DNA of 64,000 nucleotides from positions 476,062 through 540,061 of the forward strand of contig NZ_CABPSA010000004.1 in assembly GCF_902459615.1 (NCBI RefSeq). The letters run 5' to 3'. Numbering within the stretch: position 1 is the first letter of the stretch; each line of letters begins with the position of its first letter. Position numbers and translations under genes: made by a program. The stretch is from Pandoraea commovens. Its GTDB lineage: Bacteria > Pseudomonadota > Gammaproteobacteria > Burkholderiales > Burkholderiaceae. Of the stretch, positions 12,116 through 21,396 are shown piece after piece. The notes below the pieces were generated by a model, which had not been told where the DNA came from, searched no databases, and was given only the letters and a program-made list of their open reading frames with translations.

Positions 12116-12697
12116 ATGACCACCGTGGTAGTCGTCAAGAAGGCAGGGGAAATCGCCATTGCCGCCGATTCGCTCGTCACATTCGGCGATACCCGGCTGT
12201 CGCAATCCTACGAAGAAAACCGCAAGGTTTTTCTCGTGGGGGATTCCTATGTCGGTCTGGCTGGCACGACGGCGCATTTTCCGGTCATGCGTGCCATTCT
12301 TTCCGGTATGGCGGATGAGTGCCGTCTCCATTCGCGAGACGAAGTTTTCCGCACGTTCTGTCGGGTCCATCAGAAGCTCAAGGAAGAGTATTTCCTCAAC
12401 ACCAAGGAAGAGGAAGACGACCCGTACGAGTCGTCGCAGATCACAAGCGTGATCGCGAATCCGACAGGGATCTACGGGGTTTATTCCTACCGGGAAGTGT
12501 TCGTTTTCGATCGGTTCTGGGGGATCGGTTCGGGGCGCAATTTCGCGCTCGGCGCCATGTATGCCCTCTACGACCAGGATCTGAGCGCACGTGCCATCGC
12601 CGAAGCAGGCGTGAAGGCGGGGGCGGAATTCGACAAGAGTTCGGCCGGCCCGTTTCAGGTACATGAGTTTCCGATCGATACCACCATCAAGTCATAA
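12116..12697 (+). CDS. BPH-type proteasome homologue (HslV-like Ntn hydrolase)
   Basis: This 193-aa protein has the Ntn-hydrolase start of HslV: after removal of Met, Thr1-Thr2 is followed by VVVVKK. Asp17 sits in IAAD at the HslV position, and K36 in ENRKVF matches HslV Lys33 after a short insertion. GLAGTTAHF corresponds to the HslV GFAGGTAD stretch. The family described as the betaproteobacterial proteasome homologue (BPH) fits best. BPH forms double heptameric rings and lacks a known dedicated ATPase. The gene sits 78 nt after aceF and 20 nt before lpdA with its own GGGGAGGG site, so it is part of the operon. Why a self-compartmentalised peptidase is there is unknown. Confidence 0.75.
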   Translation: MTTVVVVKKAGEIAIAADSLVTFGDTRLSQSYEENRKVFLVGDSYVGLAGTTAHFPVMRAILSGMADECRLHSRDEVFRTFCRVHQKLKEEYFLNTKEEEDDPYESSQITSVIANPTGIYGVYSYREVFVFDRFWGIGSGRNFALGAMYALYDQDLSARAIAEAGVKAGAEFDKSSAGPFQVHEFPIDTTIKS

Positions 12698-12717
12698 ATG
12701 CGACAGGGAGACCCCGC

Positions 12718-14490
12718 ATGAGTCTCATTGAAGTCAAAGTGCCGGATATCGGCGCAGAGGGCGTAGACGTCATCGAAGTGATGATCAAGCCCGGCGACAA
12801 GATTGCCAAGGATGCGTCGCTGATCACGCTCGAATCCGACAAGGCATCCATGGAAGTGCCGTCCGAAGTGGCGGGCACGGTCAAGGAAGTGAAGATCAAA
12901 GTGGGCGATAAGGCCAGTGAAGGGACTTTGATCGCTATCGTGGAAGCGGAAGATGCGGGCGCCGCCAAGGCCGCCGCGCCCGCAGCCGCGCCTGCCGCAG
13001 CGCCGGCACCTGCAGCGGCACCCGCTGCTGTCGCGAGCGCACCGGCCCCGGTTGCTGGCAAGCACAGCGGCAGCGCCGACATCGAATGTGAAGTGCTCGT
13101 GCTGGGCGCAGGCCCGGGCGGATACTCGGCTGCGTTCCGCAGCGCGGACCTGGGGCGCAAGACGGTGCTCGTCGAACGCTACGCAACGCTCGGCGGTGTC
13201 TGCCTGAACGTGGGTTGCATTCCGTCGAAGGCCTTGCTGCACACGGCAGCCGTGCTTGAAGAGGCACAGTCGCTGGGCCACCACGGCATTTCGTTCGCGA
13301 AGCCCGAGGTCGATCTCGACAAGCTGCGTGCATACAAGGAAAGCGTCGTTGGCAAGCTGACCGGTGGTTTGGCCGGTATGGCGAAGATGCGTAAGGTCGA
13401 AGTCGTGACTGGCGTCGGTGCATTCCTCGATGCGAATCACGTCGAAGTCGTCGGCAAGGACGGCAAGAAGACGGTCGTGAAGTTCGCGCAGGCCATCATC
13501 GCTGCCGGCTCGCAAGCCGTGAAGCTGCCGTTCCTGCCGGAAGATCCGCGCATCGTCGATTCGACCGGCGCGCTTGAGCTGCGCCAGATTCCGAAGAAGA
13601 TGCTGGTGATTGGTGGCGGCATCATCGGTCTGGAAATGGCCACGGTCTACAGCGCGTTGGGCGCAGAGATCGACGTCGTCGAAATGCTCGACGGTCTGAT
13701 GCAGGGTGCTGACCGCGATCTGGTCAAGGTCTGGCAAAAGATGAACGACAAGCGTTTTGGTCGTGTCATGCTCAAGACCAAGACGGTGGGTGCGGAAGCC
13801 AAGGCCGACGGCATCTACGTGAAGTTCGAAGGCGAAGCTGCGCCGTCAGAGCCGCAGCGTTACGACCTGGTGCTGGTAGCCGTGGGGCGTAGCCCGAACG
13901 GTAAGAAAATCAGTGCCGAGAAGGCTGGTGTGGTGGTGGGTGATCGCGGGTTCATCTCGGTGGATAACCAGATGCGCACGAATGTGCCGAACATCTTCGC
14001 GATCGGTGACATCGTCGGTCAGCCGATGCTGGCACACAAGGCCGTGCACGAGGCACATGTTGCTGCGGAAGCCGCACATGGCGAAAAGGCTTTCTTCGAT
14101 GCCATCCAGATCCCGTCGGTGGCATACACCGATCCGGAAGTGGCTTGGGCGGGCAAGACAGAGGACCAACTCAAGGCCGAGGGCGTTAAGTTCGGCAAGG
14201 CTGTGTTCCCGTGGGCCGCATCGGGCCGCGCGATTGCAAACGGTCGTGACGAAGGTTTCACCAAGCTGCTCTTCGACGAAGAGACGCACCGTATTCTCGG
14301 CGGCGCTATCGTCGGCACGCATGCGGGCGACCTGATTGGTGAACTTTGCCTGGCCGTCGAGATGGGCGCGGACGCTGTCGATATCGGCAAGACCATTCAC
14401 CCGCACCCGACGTTGGCTGAGTCGGTCGGTATGGCCGCCGAAATCTACGAAGGCGTTTGCACCGACGTTCCGCCGCCGCGCAAGAAGTAA
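12718..14490 (+). CDS. lpdA: Dihydrolipoyl dehydrogenase with N-terminal lipoyl domain (E3)
   Basis: LpdA reoxidises dihydrolipoamide using FAD and NAD. The 590-aa chain is about 120 residues longer than classical E3 because of an N-terminal lipoyl domain (K42 in ESDKASMEV) and an Ala/Pro linker. The flavoprotein part starts near residue 122 with the FAD motif [10 protein letters not shown]. The redox disulphide is C162-C167 in [10 protein letters not shown], the NAD motif is [10 protein letters not shown], and the C-terminal catalytic HPHPTLAE segment is present. It is the last gene of the operon and is followed by a strong terminator. Confidence 0.97.
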   Translation: MSLIEVKVPDIGAEGVDVIEVMIKPGDKIAKDASLITLESDKASMEVPSEVAGTVKEVKIKVGDKASEGTLIAIVEAEDAGAAKAAAPAAAPAAAPAPAAAPAAVASAPAPVAGKHSGSADIECEVLVLGAGPGGYSAAFRSADLGRKTVLVERYATLGGVCLNVGCIPSKALLHTAAVLEEAQSLGHHGISFAKPEVDLDKLRAYKESVVGKLTGGLAGMAKMRKVEVVTGVGAFLDANHVEVVGKDGKKTVVKFAQAIIAAGSQAVKLPFLPEDPRIVDSTGALELRQIPKKMLVIGGGIIGLEMATVYSALGAEIDVVEMLDGLMQGADRDLVKVWQKMNDKRFGRVMLKTKTVGAEAKADGIYVKFEGEAAPSEPQRYDLVLVAVGRSPNGKKISAEKAGVVVGDRGFISVDNQMRTNVPNIFAIGDIVGQPMLAHKAVHEAHVAAEAAHGEKAFFDAIQIPSVAYTDPEVAWAGKTEDQLKAEGVKFGKAVFPWAASGRAIANGRDEGFTKLLFDEETHRILGGAIVGTHAGDLIGELCLAVEMGADAVDIGKTIHPHPTLAESVGMAAEIYEGVCTDVPPPRKK

Positions 14491-14534
14491 GACTGCGCAT
14501 TCGGCACCCTGCGCACGCGAGCGCGCAGGAACAG

Positions 14535-14568
14535 AAAACCGCCATTCCCTCGGGAGTGGCGGTTTTTT
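14535..14568 (+). terminator. Terminator of the pyruvate dehydrogenase operon
   Basis: AAAACCGCCATTCCC and GGGAGTGGCGGTTTT form a 15-bp stem with one mismatch, a 2-nt loop and a following T-run, 45 nt after the lpdA stop. Confidence 0.9.
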
Positions 14569-14622
14569 ATTAGGCGTCGCTAGCGGGTCGGCGTGCCTCT
14601 TACTTTCGCGAATGATGCGGCA

Positions 14623-14652
14623 CAAAAAAGAAAACCCGGCTCAGGGCCGGGT
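14623..14652 (-). terminator. Terminator of phaP
   Basis: On the minus strand AACCCGGCCCTGAGCCGGGTT is followed by TTCTTTTTT. It lies about 107 nt beyond the phaP stop and faces the lpdA terminator from the other side. Confidence 0.85.
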
Positions 14653-14759
14653 TCGAAAGGTACCTGCGGTACCGAGGAGACAACTGGGTGTTGCTACAAC
14701 TTGGGGGTGCAGCGACAAACGGTTGGCGTCCCGGGTAACGACTTGCAGGACGCTATCGA

Positions 14760-15320
14760 TTACTTCTTGGCGGTGGCAGCACGCGAAGCCTGAGCCGCAG
14801 CCTTCGAGGCGACGTTCGTCGCAGCAGCGAAGTTCGTTTCGGCGATTTCGACGGCTTGCTTGGTGGCCTTCTGGACGCTGTCGAACGCGCTGTTGGCAGC
14901 GGACAGGGCCGACTTGGCCAGTGCAACGGCGGACTCCGAACCGGCCGGTGCATTCTTGGCCAGGTTGTCGAACAGCGCTTGCACGTTCTGCGAGCCTTCG
15001 GCCAGTTGGGCTTCAGCCACCTTGGTCACTTCGGCTTGCGTCGACGAAGCGATTTCATACAGGTGACGGCCATACGCGAGTGCCTTTTCGGCAGCCGGCT
15101 GAACCAGGTTGGCTTGCAGGGCGAGCAGCTCTTGCGCGTCCTTCACAGCGAAAGCCTTTTGTGCGGTCGATGCGGACTCGGCCAGCGATGCCTTCACGGC
15201 TTGCAGGTTCAGTTCGACCAGTTTTTCAACGCCTTCGAAGGCTTTGTTGGTCAGACCAAACAGGGTTTCCAGATTGGCTTTGTGTGCGGCGGCGAGTTGC
15301 TCGGGGGTCAGAAACGACAT
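14760..15320 (-). CDS. phaP: Phasin, PHB granule-coating protein
   Basis: This 186-aa protein is almost entirely helical, rich in Ala, Lys and Glu, with no catalytic motif or signal peptide. It starts [20 protein letters not shown] and ends in an [13 protein letters not shown] tail, as in phasin-family proteins of Burkholderia and Ralstonia that coat polyhydroxybutyrate granules in the cytosol. AGGAGAA lies just upstream of the ATG. The upstream region contains two TTGTGC-N3-GCACAA palindromes, which look like sites for the PHB-responsive repressor PhaR. The position after the acetyl-CoA-forming operon fits carbon storage. Confidence 0.93.
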   Translation of the reverse strand: MSFLTPEQLAAAHKANLETLFGLTNKAFEGVEKLVELNLQAVKASLAESASTAQKAFAVKDAQELLALQANLVQPAAEKALAYGRHLYEIASSTQAEVTKVAEAQLAEGSQNVQALFDNLAKNAPAGSESAVALAKSALSAANSAFDSVQKATKQAVEIAETNFAAATNVASKAAAQASRAATAKK

Positions 15321-15436
15321 GGCGTTCTCCTATGGTGTCATACACAACATATCGACCCACTCCGTGTTCGCTCGTTGGTTCTCACCTTATCCCGGTGAAA
15401 ACACGGTTGGGGCCTTCTCAGTAAGTGCGATCTCTT

Positions 15437-15451
15437 TTGTGCATCGCACAA
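15437..15451. promoter_or_regulatory. PhaR-like operator 1 upstream of phaP
   Basis: TTGTGC-ATC-GCACAA is a perfect 6-bp inverted repeat with a 3-nt centre, 117 nt upstream of the phaP start. A second copy lies 40 nt further up. Confidence 0.55.
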
Positions 15452-15491
15452 TTGCAAGTTTAGAGATATTTTTGTGACTGTCAAGTCATTT

Positions 15492-15512
15492 TTGTGCGTT
15501 GCACAAATTCAA
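15492..15512. promoter_or_regulatory. PhaR-like operator 2 upstream of phaP
   Basis: TTGTGC-GTT-GCACAA (15492-15506) is the second 6-bp inverted repeat. The overlapping GCACAAATTCAA (15501-15512) fits GCAMMAAWTMMD, the PhaR-site repeat I recall from Ralstonia eutropha phaP1. Assignment to PhaR is inference from this match and the neighbouring phasin gene. Confidence 0.55.
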
Positions 15513-15824
15513 CAAAAGCTTACAAAATCAGCGACTTGGGATCCCGTGACGGATCGATGACACCGCGTTGCGGCGAGCATTCATTAAGACGCAAATCCTG
15601 TCGTGGTGCGGCTTTGCACCGTATGCGGCATCGGATTTTGCACCACTTTGGCGCCCCGACGGACCCCGGCGGCCGATGGTACTATCGATTCGTTCCGGCA
15701 CTGGCGGAGCGGTCACGTGCGTCTGGCATGCCTGCGTTTAGAGGAATGCTTCGCGACTGCCGTTCTCCAGTGCCGCTGTCATTCAACGCTTTTTCGCGCG
15801 CCGTTTCGTCGGCCTCTCGCATCG

Positions 15825-16766
15825 ATGCAAGCGTTTTACAGCGATCACTTCGTTCTGCCGCTTCCCCCTGGACACCGTTTCCCGATGGAAAAGTACGCTC
15901 GGCTGCGCGAACGCGTCGCCGGTGAGCTGCCGCACGTCGAATTGACGGAGGCGTTGCCCGCAGACGATGTGATGCTCGGGCGAGTGCACTCGCGGGAGTA
16001 CGTCGAGCGCGTAAGTGCAGGCGAGCTGGATCCGAAAGAGCAGCGCAGTATCGGGTTTCCATGGTCGCCGCAGATGGTCGAGCGCTCCCGACGCTCCGCC
16101 GGGGCGACGGTGGCAGCGTGCCGCGCGGCGTTAGCCGACGGCGTGGCGGCCAATCTGGCCGGCGGTACGCACCACGCGTACGCCGATCGCGGGGAAGGCT
16201 TCTGTGTCTTCAATGACGCTGCCGTTGCGGCGCGAGCGATGCAAGCCGAGCTGGGGCCGGGGACACGCGTGGCGATCATCGATCTCGACGTGCATCAGGG
16301 CAATGGCACCGCAGCCATTTTCGAGCACGATCCGAGCGTCTTCACGCTCTCGCTGCATGGCGAGCACAATTACCCGTTTCATAAGGCGACCGGCGACCTC
16401 GACGTTGCGTTGCCCGACGGTTGCGGCGACGACGAATATCTCGTCGCGCTCGGCCATGCGCTGACGGATCTGTTCGCGCAATTCACGCCAACGTTCGTCA
16501 TTTACCTAGCTGGCGCCGATCCGCTGGAAGACGACAGGCTCGGCCGTCTCTCGCTGACGCACGATGGCCTGCTCGCACGTGACCACCGTGTGCTGACGGC
16601 TTGCGCAGAGCGTGGGTTGCCGGTGGCGATTGCGATGGCGGGTGGGTACGGTCGCGATATCGACCAGACGGTTGCCGCGCATTTCGCCACGATTCGTCTT
16701 GCCAGTCGGTTCCATCGGACCGTTCACGGCAGATTTCATGCAAGCGTTGGTGGTGTTCTCGTATGA
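15825..16766 (+). CDS. Histone deacetylase-like zinc amidohydrolase
   Basis: The 313-aa product belongs to the bacterial class of the arginase/deacetylase fold. The tandem histidines HH116-117 in GGTHHAY and the metal ligands D153-x-D155-x-H157 in DLDVHQGNG are present, with a second aspartate in the LAGADPLEDD segment. Bacterial members act on acetylated lysines, polyamines or acetoin; the substrate here cannot be read. The frame is open upstream to 15603, but homology begins at MQAFYSDHF, so I start at 15825. Its stop overlaps the next start by 4 nt, so it is translationally coupled to the EamA exporter. Confidence 0.88.
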   Translation: MQAFYSDHFVLPLPPGHRFPMEKYARLRERVAGELPHVELTEALPADDVMLGRVHSREYVERVSAGELDPKEQRSIGFPWSPQMVERSRRSAGATVAACRAALADGVAANLAGGTHHAYADRGEGFCVFNDAAVAARAMQAELGPGTRVAIIDLDVHQGNGTAAIFEHDPSVFTLSLHGEHNYPFHKATGDLDVALPDGCGDDEYLVALGHALTDLFAQFTPTFVIYLAGADPLEDDRLGRLSLTHDGLLARDHRVLTACAERGLPVAIAMAGGYGRDIDQTVAAHFATIRLASRFHRTVHGRFHASVGGVLV

Positions 16767-17821
16767 GCGAGCATCGGACGGCCCCGCCTGCGCAGCCCCC
16801 GTCGGCCACTTCGGCATCGAGTTCAGCACGCGCCCCGATGGCGTCGACCGGTTCGGTCACGGCGATCTGGAGCGCGACCATGCCGTGGTGGTTCGTGCTG
16901 ATCTGGAGTACCGGGTTCATCGTCGCGAAGTACGGCATGCCGAACGCCGAACCGCTGACGTTCCTCGCGTGGCGCTTCGGCTTTACATTGGTCGTTATGT
17001 TGCCGATTGCGCTGCTCACACGCACGCCGTGGCCGATGCGTCCGGTCGCGATAGACGGTGACGTAACGCGTGCGGCTGCGACGACGGCGACTCACCACCA
17101 ACGCATCGACTGGCCGCTGCTCGCGCACCTGGCCGTCTCCGGCATTCTCATTCAGGCGGTGTACCTCGGCGGCGTCTGGGCCGCGATCAAACAGGGGGCA
17201 CCCGCAGGATTGGCGGCGCTGGTCGTCGGCATTCAGCCACTCCTGACGGCGATCTTCGCGCGCGTTGTCGGCGAGCCGGTGTCGCGTCGCCAGTGGTTGG
17301 GGTTGCTTTGCGGCTTTATCGGTGTCGGCCTGGTCGTGGCGAACAAGGTGGGCGTTCGCGGCGTCGGCACTGGCGCCGTACTGCTGTGCGTGTTGAGCCT
17401 CTTCGCAATTACGGCGGGCACGCTCTATCAGAAGCGCTTCTGTGCGCATTTCGACTTACGTGTGGGCACCGTCGTGCAGTTCGGCGCCGCCTTTGTGGTG
17501 ACGCTGCCCGCCGCATGGGCGCTGGAGACGATGCAGGTGCGGTGGAATCTCGAGATGATCGGGGCGCTCGCCTGGTCGGTGCTGGCGCTGTCCATCGGCG
17601 CGATTTCGCTGCTTTTTCTGCTGATCCGTCACGGCGCGGCGACCAAGGTCTCCAGCCTGATGTATCTGACGCCCCCGACCACCGCAGTCATGGCGTGGCT
17701 GTTATTCGGCGAGACGCTCTCGCCACTGAGTGCGGCCGGTATGGTCGTCGCAGCCCTTGGCGTCGCGCTCGTCATCGAACGGCGGGCGACGACGGCCGCC
17801 GCGACGTCTTCGGGGACGTAA
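16763..17821 (+). CDS. EamA-family (DMT) transporter
   Basis: This 352-aa membrane protein has two EamA repeats and about ten membrane helices. The first repeat starts at the MPWWFVLIWSTGFIVAKYGMP segment and the second at GTGAVLLCVLSLFAITAGTLYQKRF. Drug/metabolite transporters of this type export amino acids, nucleobases or similar compounds; the substrate is unknown. A polar N-terminal stretch of about 35 residues is unusual and possibly not translated. The ATG at 16763 overlaps the deacetylase-like gene stop (ATGA), which supports this start. Confidence 0.88.
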   Translation: MSEHRTAPPAQPPSATSASSSARAPMASTGSVTAIWSATMPWWFVLIWSTGFIVAKYGMPNAEPLTFLAWRFGFTLVVMLPIALLTRTPWPMRPVAIDGDVTRAAATTATHHQRIDWPLLAHLAVSGILIQAVYLGGVWAAIKQGAPAGLAALVVGIQPLLTAIFARVVGEPVSRRQWLGLLCGFIGVGLVVANKVGVRGVGTGAVLLCVLSLFAITAGTLYQKRFCAHFDLRVGTVVQFGAAFVVTLPAAWALETMQVRWNLEMIGALAWSVLALSIGAISLLFLLIRHGAATKVSSLMYLTPPTTAVMAWLLFGETLSPLSAAGMVVAALGVALVIERRATTAAATSSGT

Positions 17822-17909
17822 GCCTCGTGCGCGACGTCTACTTTGCGCGCCTTGTTCGAACCGGGCAGGGCGCCGCCTTCCATTCGAAGTTTGTTGTGAG
17901 CGTATTGCT

Positions 17910-18707
17910 ATGAAGCATCACTCTGCGCGCCCCCATGGCGCCCCGGCCGAGACATCGACGTCGGCACCGACGCCACTGGCTGGGGAAAGTACGCATCCCT
18001 CGTCTGTCAACGAGAACGACGGGCTGCGCGTGAAATATGTCGACGAGGCGATTCGTAGTCGACGTTCGATCCGGGCCTATTTGCCGACGCCGGTGCCGCA
18101 AGCCACGATCGCTGACATCCTGTCGGTCGCATCGCGAGCGCCCTCCGGCAGCAACATCCAGCCGTGGCAAACCTATGTGCTCACCGGACAGGTATTGAAA
18201 CGGTTGACGTCGCGTCTGCTGGATGCGTTCAACGATCCGGCGCAGCGGTTGATGCATCAGGAGGAGTATGCGTACTACCCGCGCGAATGGACTGAGCCGT
18301 ATCAGGCGCGGCGCCGCAAGGTGGGCTGGGATCTATACGGCTTGCTGGGCATCGGTCGTGCCGACAAGGCGCGCATGCATGGACAGCACGCGCGCAACTT
18401 CACGTTCTTCGACGCGCCGGTCGGGTTGCTTTTCACGATCGACCGGCATCTGGAGCAGGGGAGCTGGCTGGACTACGGCATGTTCCTGCAAAGCGTGATG
18501 GTCGCGGCGCGGGCGCGGGGTCTGGACACCTGCCCGCAGGCGGCATTTGCCACGTTTCATCAGGTCATTGCTGCGGAACTGCATCTGCCGGAGACCCGAA
18601 TGGTCGTGTGTGGCATGGCGATGGGGTATGCGGACCCTGCCGCCGCGGAAAACGGTCTTGTCACCGAACGCGCGCCGCTCGACGAATGGGCGCACTTTTT
18701 GACCTGA
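17910..18707 (+). CDS. Nitroreductase-family FMN oxidoreductase
   Basis: The 265-aa protein has the nitroreductase N-terminal FMN-phosphate motif (RRSIRAYLPTPVP, then ASRAPSGSNIQPWQ) and the C-terminal MVVCGMAMGYADP segment. It would reduce nitro compounds or related electrophiles with NAD(P)H in the cytosol. The N-terminal 45 residues are Ala/Thr/Ser-rich and not part of the fold. It starts 88 nt after the EamA gene on the same strand and may be co-transcribed. A frame open further upstream overlaps the EamA gene and is not used. Confidence 0.9.
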   Translation: MKHHSARPHGAPAETSTSAPTPLAGESTHPSSVNENDGLRVKYVDEAIRSRRSIRAYLPTPVPQATIADILSVASRAPSGSNIQPWQTYVLTGQVLKRLTSRLLDAFNDPAQRLMHQEEYAYYPREWTEPYQARRRKVGWDLYGLLGIGRADKARMHGQHARNFTFFDAPVGLLFTIDRHLEQGSWLDYGMFLQSVMVAARARGLDTCPQAAFATFHQVIAAELHLPETRMVVCGMAMGYADPAAAENGLVTERAPLDEWAHFLT

Positions 18708-18895
18708 CGTATATCAAGAGGTTGGCGTAATTTTGCGAAATTTGGCGAATGTGTAATTTGGCGCGTTGCACTGCACAAAACTGCCAGATGCCGGTTTAAG
18801 TATTTCAGCTAAGTCATTCATATTGCTTATTTTTTCGGAAGTTACTAAACTTCTCCCAAACTCGTTGCCCGCCAACCTCACGCTACTCCCAATCT

Positions 18896-20164
18896 ATGTA
18901 CGCGATCACCACCCTTGCGCGTCTGTGCCGCTCCCGTCTCTGGGGTGCTGCCGTCGTGGCGATCTCGCTCGCCGCCGGTGCCCCGGCAGTCGTTCACGCC
19001 GCTGGTAAGACGAGCGAATGCTCGCCGAAGACGGCCAAGACTGCCGCTCAGAAACGCGCGTGCGCGAATCCCAAGGCGACGAAAGCCGTCGCCACGTTCA
19101 AATCCGGTAACAAACGTGCCGCTGCCACACCTGCCGCTCGTGAAACGAAGAGCGCCAAGGCGAGCGGCAAAGCCCGTAAGCTCGCTGCCGTCGAGGATGA
19201 CGGACCCGCAGCGAAGAAGGTCGCCGTCAAACGCGTCGTCTACAAGAACGGCAAGCGCCGTGTCGTGACGTCGTATCGCACTGTCAACTTTGCGCCGCAA
19301 GCCCCGGAGCGTCTCTCGACGGGCCGCGCTTTCGGTCTGCATGAAACGCCGGACGCGCTTGCGCTGCGTTCCTCGGTCGCCTACGTGGTCGACGAGCGCA
19401 CGGGCGAATCGCTGTTCGACAAGAACTCGCAAGCCGTGCTGCCGATCGCCTCGATCTCGAAGCTGATGACGGCGATGGTGTCGCTCGACGCCGGCGTGCC
19501 GATGACCGACGTCATGGAAGTGACCGACGAAGATCGCGACTACGAGAAGGGCACGGGTTCGCGCCTGTCGGTGGGCTCGCGTCTGTCGCGCGAAGACATG
19601 CTGCACATCGCACTGATGTCGTCGGAGAACCGTGCGGCCGCAGCGTTGTCGCGTTACTTCCCGGGCGGCCGCCCGGCGTTCCTCGCCGCGATGAACGCCA
19701 AGGCGAAGCAACTGGGCATGAACGACACGCACTTCAACGATCCGACGGGTCTGTCGAGCCAGAACGTGTCGAGCGCGCGTGACCTCGTGAAGATGGTCAA
19801 GGCGGCTTATCAGTACCCGATGATTCGTCGTTTCTCGACGGACAGCAATTACGACGTGAACACCGGTCGTCGCGAACTGCACTACGTGAGCACGAATCAT
19901 CTGATCGGTCATTCGGGCTGGGAGATCGGCCTGCAGAAGACGGGATATATCAACGAAGCCGGACAGTGCCTCGTGATGCAAGCTAACGTCGAAGGCCGTC
20001 CGGTGATCATGATTCTGCTGGACTCGACCGGCAAGTATTCACGCTTCGCCGATGCCACACGTGTTCGCAAGTGGCTGTTGGAAGGCGGCGGTGCTACGCC
20101 ACAACGTACGGCAGGCACCACGCCGACGGCACAAGTGGCGACTAACAACGGACACGCGCTGTAA
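18896..20164 (+). CDS. pbpG: D-alanyl-D-alanine endopeptidase (PBP7/8 type)
   Basis: This 422-aa serine peptidase acts on peptidoglycan cross-links in the periplasm. A signal peptide of about 35 residues ends at VVHA. A basic Lys/Ala-rich linker (about 36-130) follows, then the penicillin-binding fold with S186-x-x-K189 (SISK), SEN in MSSENRAAA and KTG in LQKTGY. The linker is longer than in E. coli PbpG and resembles histone-like tails; it may bind the wall or nucleic acid nonspecifically. No Shine-Dalgarno is evident before the ATG. A strong terminator follows. Confidence 0.92.
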   Translation: MYAITTLARLCRSRLWGAAVVAISLAAGAPAVVHAAGKTSECSPKTAKTAAQKRACANPKATKAVATFKSGNKRAAATPAARETKSAKASGKARKLAAVEDDGPAAKKVAVKRVVYKNGKRRVVTSYRTVNFAPQAPERLSTGRAFGLHETPDALALRSSVAYVVDERTGESLFDKNSQAVLPIASISKLMTAMVSLDAGVPMTDVMEVTDEDRDYEKGTGSRLSVGSRLSREDMLHIALMSSENRAAAALSRYFPGGRPAFLAAMNAKAKQLGMNDTHFNDPTGLSSQNVSSARDLVKMVKAAYQYPMIRRFSTDSNYDVNTGRRELHYVSTNHLIGHSGWEIGLQKTGYINEAGQCLVMQANVEGRPVIMILLDSTGKYSRFADATRVRKWLLEGGGATPQRTAGTTPTAQVATNNGHAL

Positions 20165-20190
20165 TTCGCGCCACGCCGCAGATGTAAAAG

Positions 20191-20220
20191 AAAGGCGCTC
20201 CCTCGGGAGCGCCTTTTGTT
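20191..20220 (+). terminator. Terminator of pbpG
   Basis: AAAGGCGCTCCC and GGGAGCGCCTTT pair over 12 bp with a 2-nt loop and a T-rich end, 26 nt after the stop. Confidence 0.9.
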
Positions 20221-20285
20221 TTGTGCTATGGGATGGGCGCAGGGTGTAGAGCGCAAGTAAATCACGCTATACACCCCGTGGCCAA

Positions 20286-21113
20286 TCACTCCGCCGTTGT
20301 GACCTGCGACAGGCTGCCACCCACATCCGGGTTCGGCGAATGGAAGCCGAGCGACGACGAGATTTGCAGTGCTGTCTCGTTCAGATTCGCCAGCCAGGCA
20401 TCCTGAAGACGGTCTGCTGGGGCTGAGAGCGAGAGCCCTGCCACGAGCTTACCGCTGTCGTCGTAGATCCCGGCGGCGATGCATCGCACCCCTAACTCAA
20501 GCTCTTCGTTGTCACGCGCGTAGCCGGACTTGCGCACGTGCGTCAGCTCGCGTTCGAGCTTTTGCAAATCGGTGATGCTGTTACGCGTGTGGCCCGAGAG
20601 TCCGGTGCGCGTGGCATAAGCGCGCACGCGCGATGCTTCGTCGGCCGCCAAAAACAGCTTGCCGACCGACGTGAGGTGCAGCGGCGCGTGACCACCGATG
20701 GCGCGCACCACTTGCATACCGGAGCGCTCGCTGTAAGCGCGTTCGATATAGACGATTTCATCGCCTTGACGGACCGACAGATTGACCGTCTGTCCGGTGA
20801 TGCGATGCAAGCCGCGCATGGGCGTGAGGGCGGCGTCACGCACCGACAGGCGCGCTTTGACCAGATTGCCGAGTTCCAGCAAACGCATGCCGAGACGGTA
20901 AGTGCCGGGATCGCAGCGATCGACGAAGCGGCACGCCACCATGTCGTTCAGGATGCGGTGCGCGGTCGACGGATGAAGTTCGGTGGCTTGCGCCAACTCT
21001 TTGAGACTCACGGGATCGGCATGTCCGGCAAGGGCGTCGAGCAAACGCATCATGCGCTCGATCACCTGAATGGACGTGCGCGACTCCGCGCCTTGACTGG
21101 TGTCGTCTTTCAT
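20286..21113 (-). CDS. IclR-family transcriptional regulator
   Basis: The 275-aa protein has an N-terminal winged helix (VIERMMRLLDALAGH through LHPSTAHRILNDMV, about 20-75) and the C-terminal IclR effector domain (HLTSVGKLFLA, and GVRCIAAGIYDDSGKLVAGLSLS near the end). IclR regulators bind small organic acids. No catabolic operon adjoins it, so the target is unknown. The start is placed at 21113 (MKDDTSQGAE); the longer frame to 21212 adds residues unlike the family. Confidence 0.92.
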   Translation of the reverse strand: MKDDTSQGAESRTSIQVIERMMRLLDALAGHADPVSLKELAQATELHPSTAHRILNDMVACRFVDRCDPGTYRLGMRLLELGNLVKARLSVRDAALTPMRGLHRITGQTVNLSVRQGDEIVYIERAYSERSGMQVVRAIGGHAPLHLTSVGKLFLAADEASRVRAYATRTGLSGHTRNSITDLQKLERELTHVRKSGYARDNEELELGVRCIAAGIYDDSGKLVAGLSLSAPADRLQDAWLANLNETALQISSSLGFHSPNPDVGGSLSQVTTAE

Positions 21114-21396
21114 GAGGTAGGGCCGAGTTTCGTATAGCGTCGATTCTATATCATATGGTGAAAAATTCGCAGGTTTCGGGTAGACGATTCCTGTAAAAAG
21201 CCGGACATCCACTGGCTACCACGCACACAAAGTGCCTCCCGCCACAACGTGCATTGAGTGACGAGTAGCGTTCATTCGGTGACAGAAATCTAAAGTGGGT
21301 GGTCGCTCGCCTCATTACCATGCACTTCAGTTCCGCGACGATGTCTGGCCCTTGACGCAGCGAGGGCGGGTGCCGATACCAACAAGGAGGGAATGC

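Larger units (their letters stand above)
15321..15824. other. Intergenic region between phaP and the deacetylase-like gene
   Basis: This divergent region holds the phaP promoter and PhaR-like sites (15437-15512). The part from 15520 to 15824 must carry the start signals of the deacetylase-like gene, but no clear promoter stands out. Reading frames here do not resemble proteins. Confidence 0.5.
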
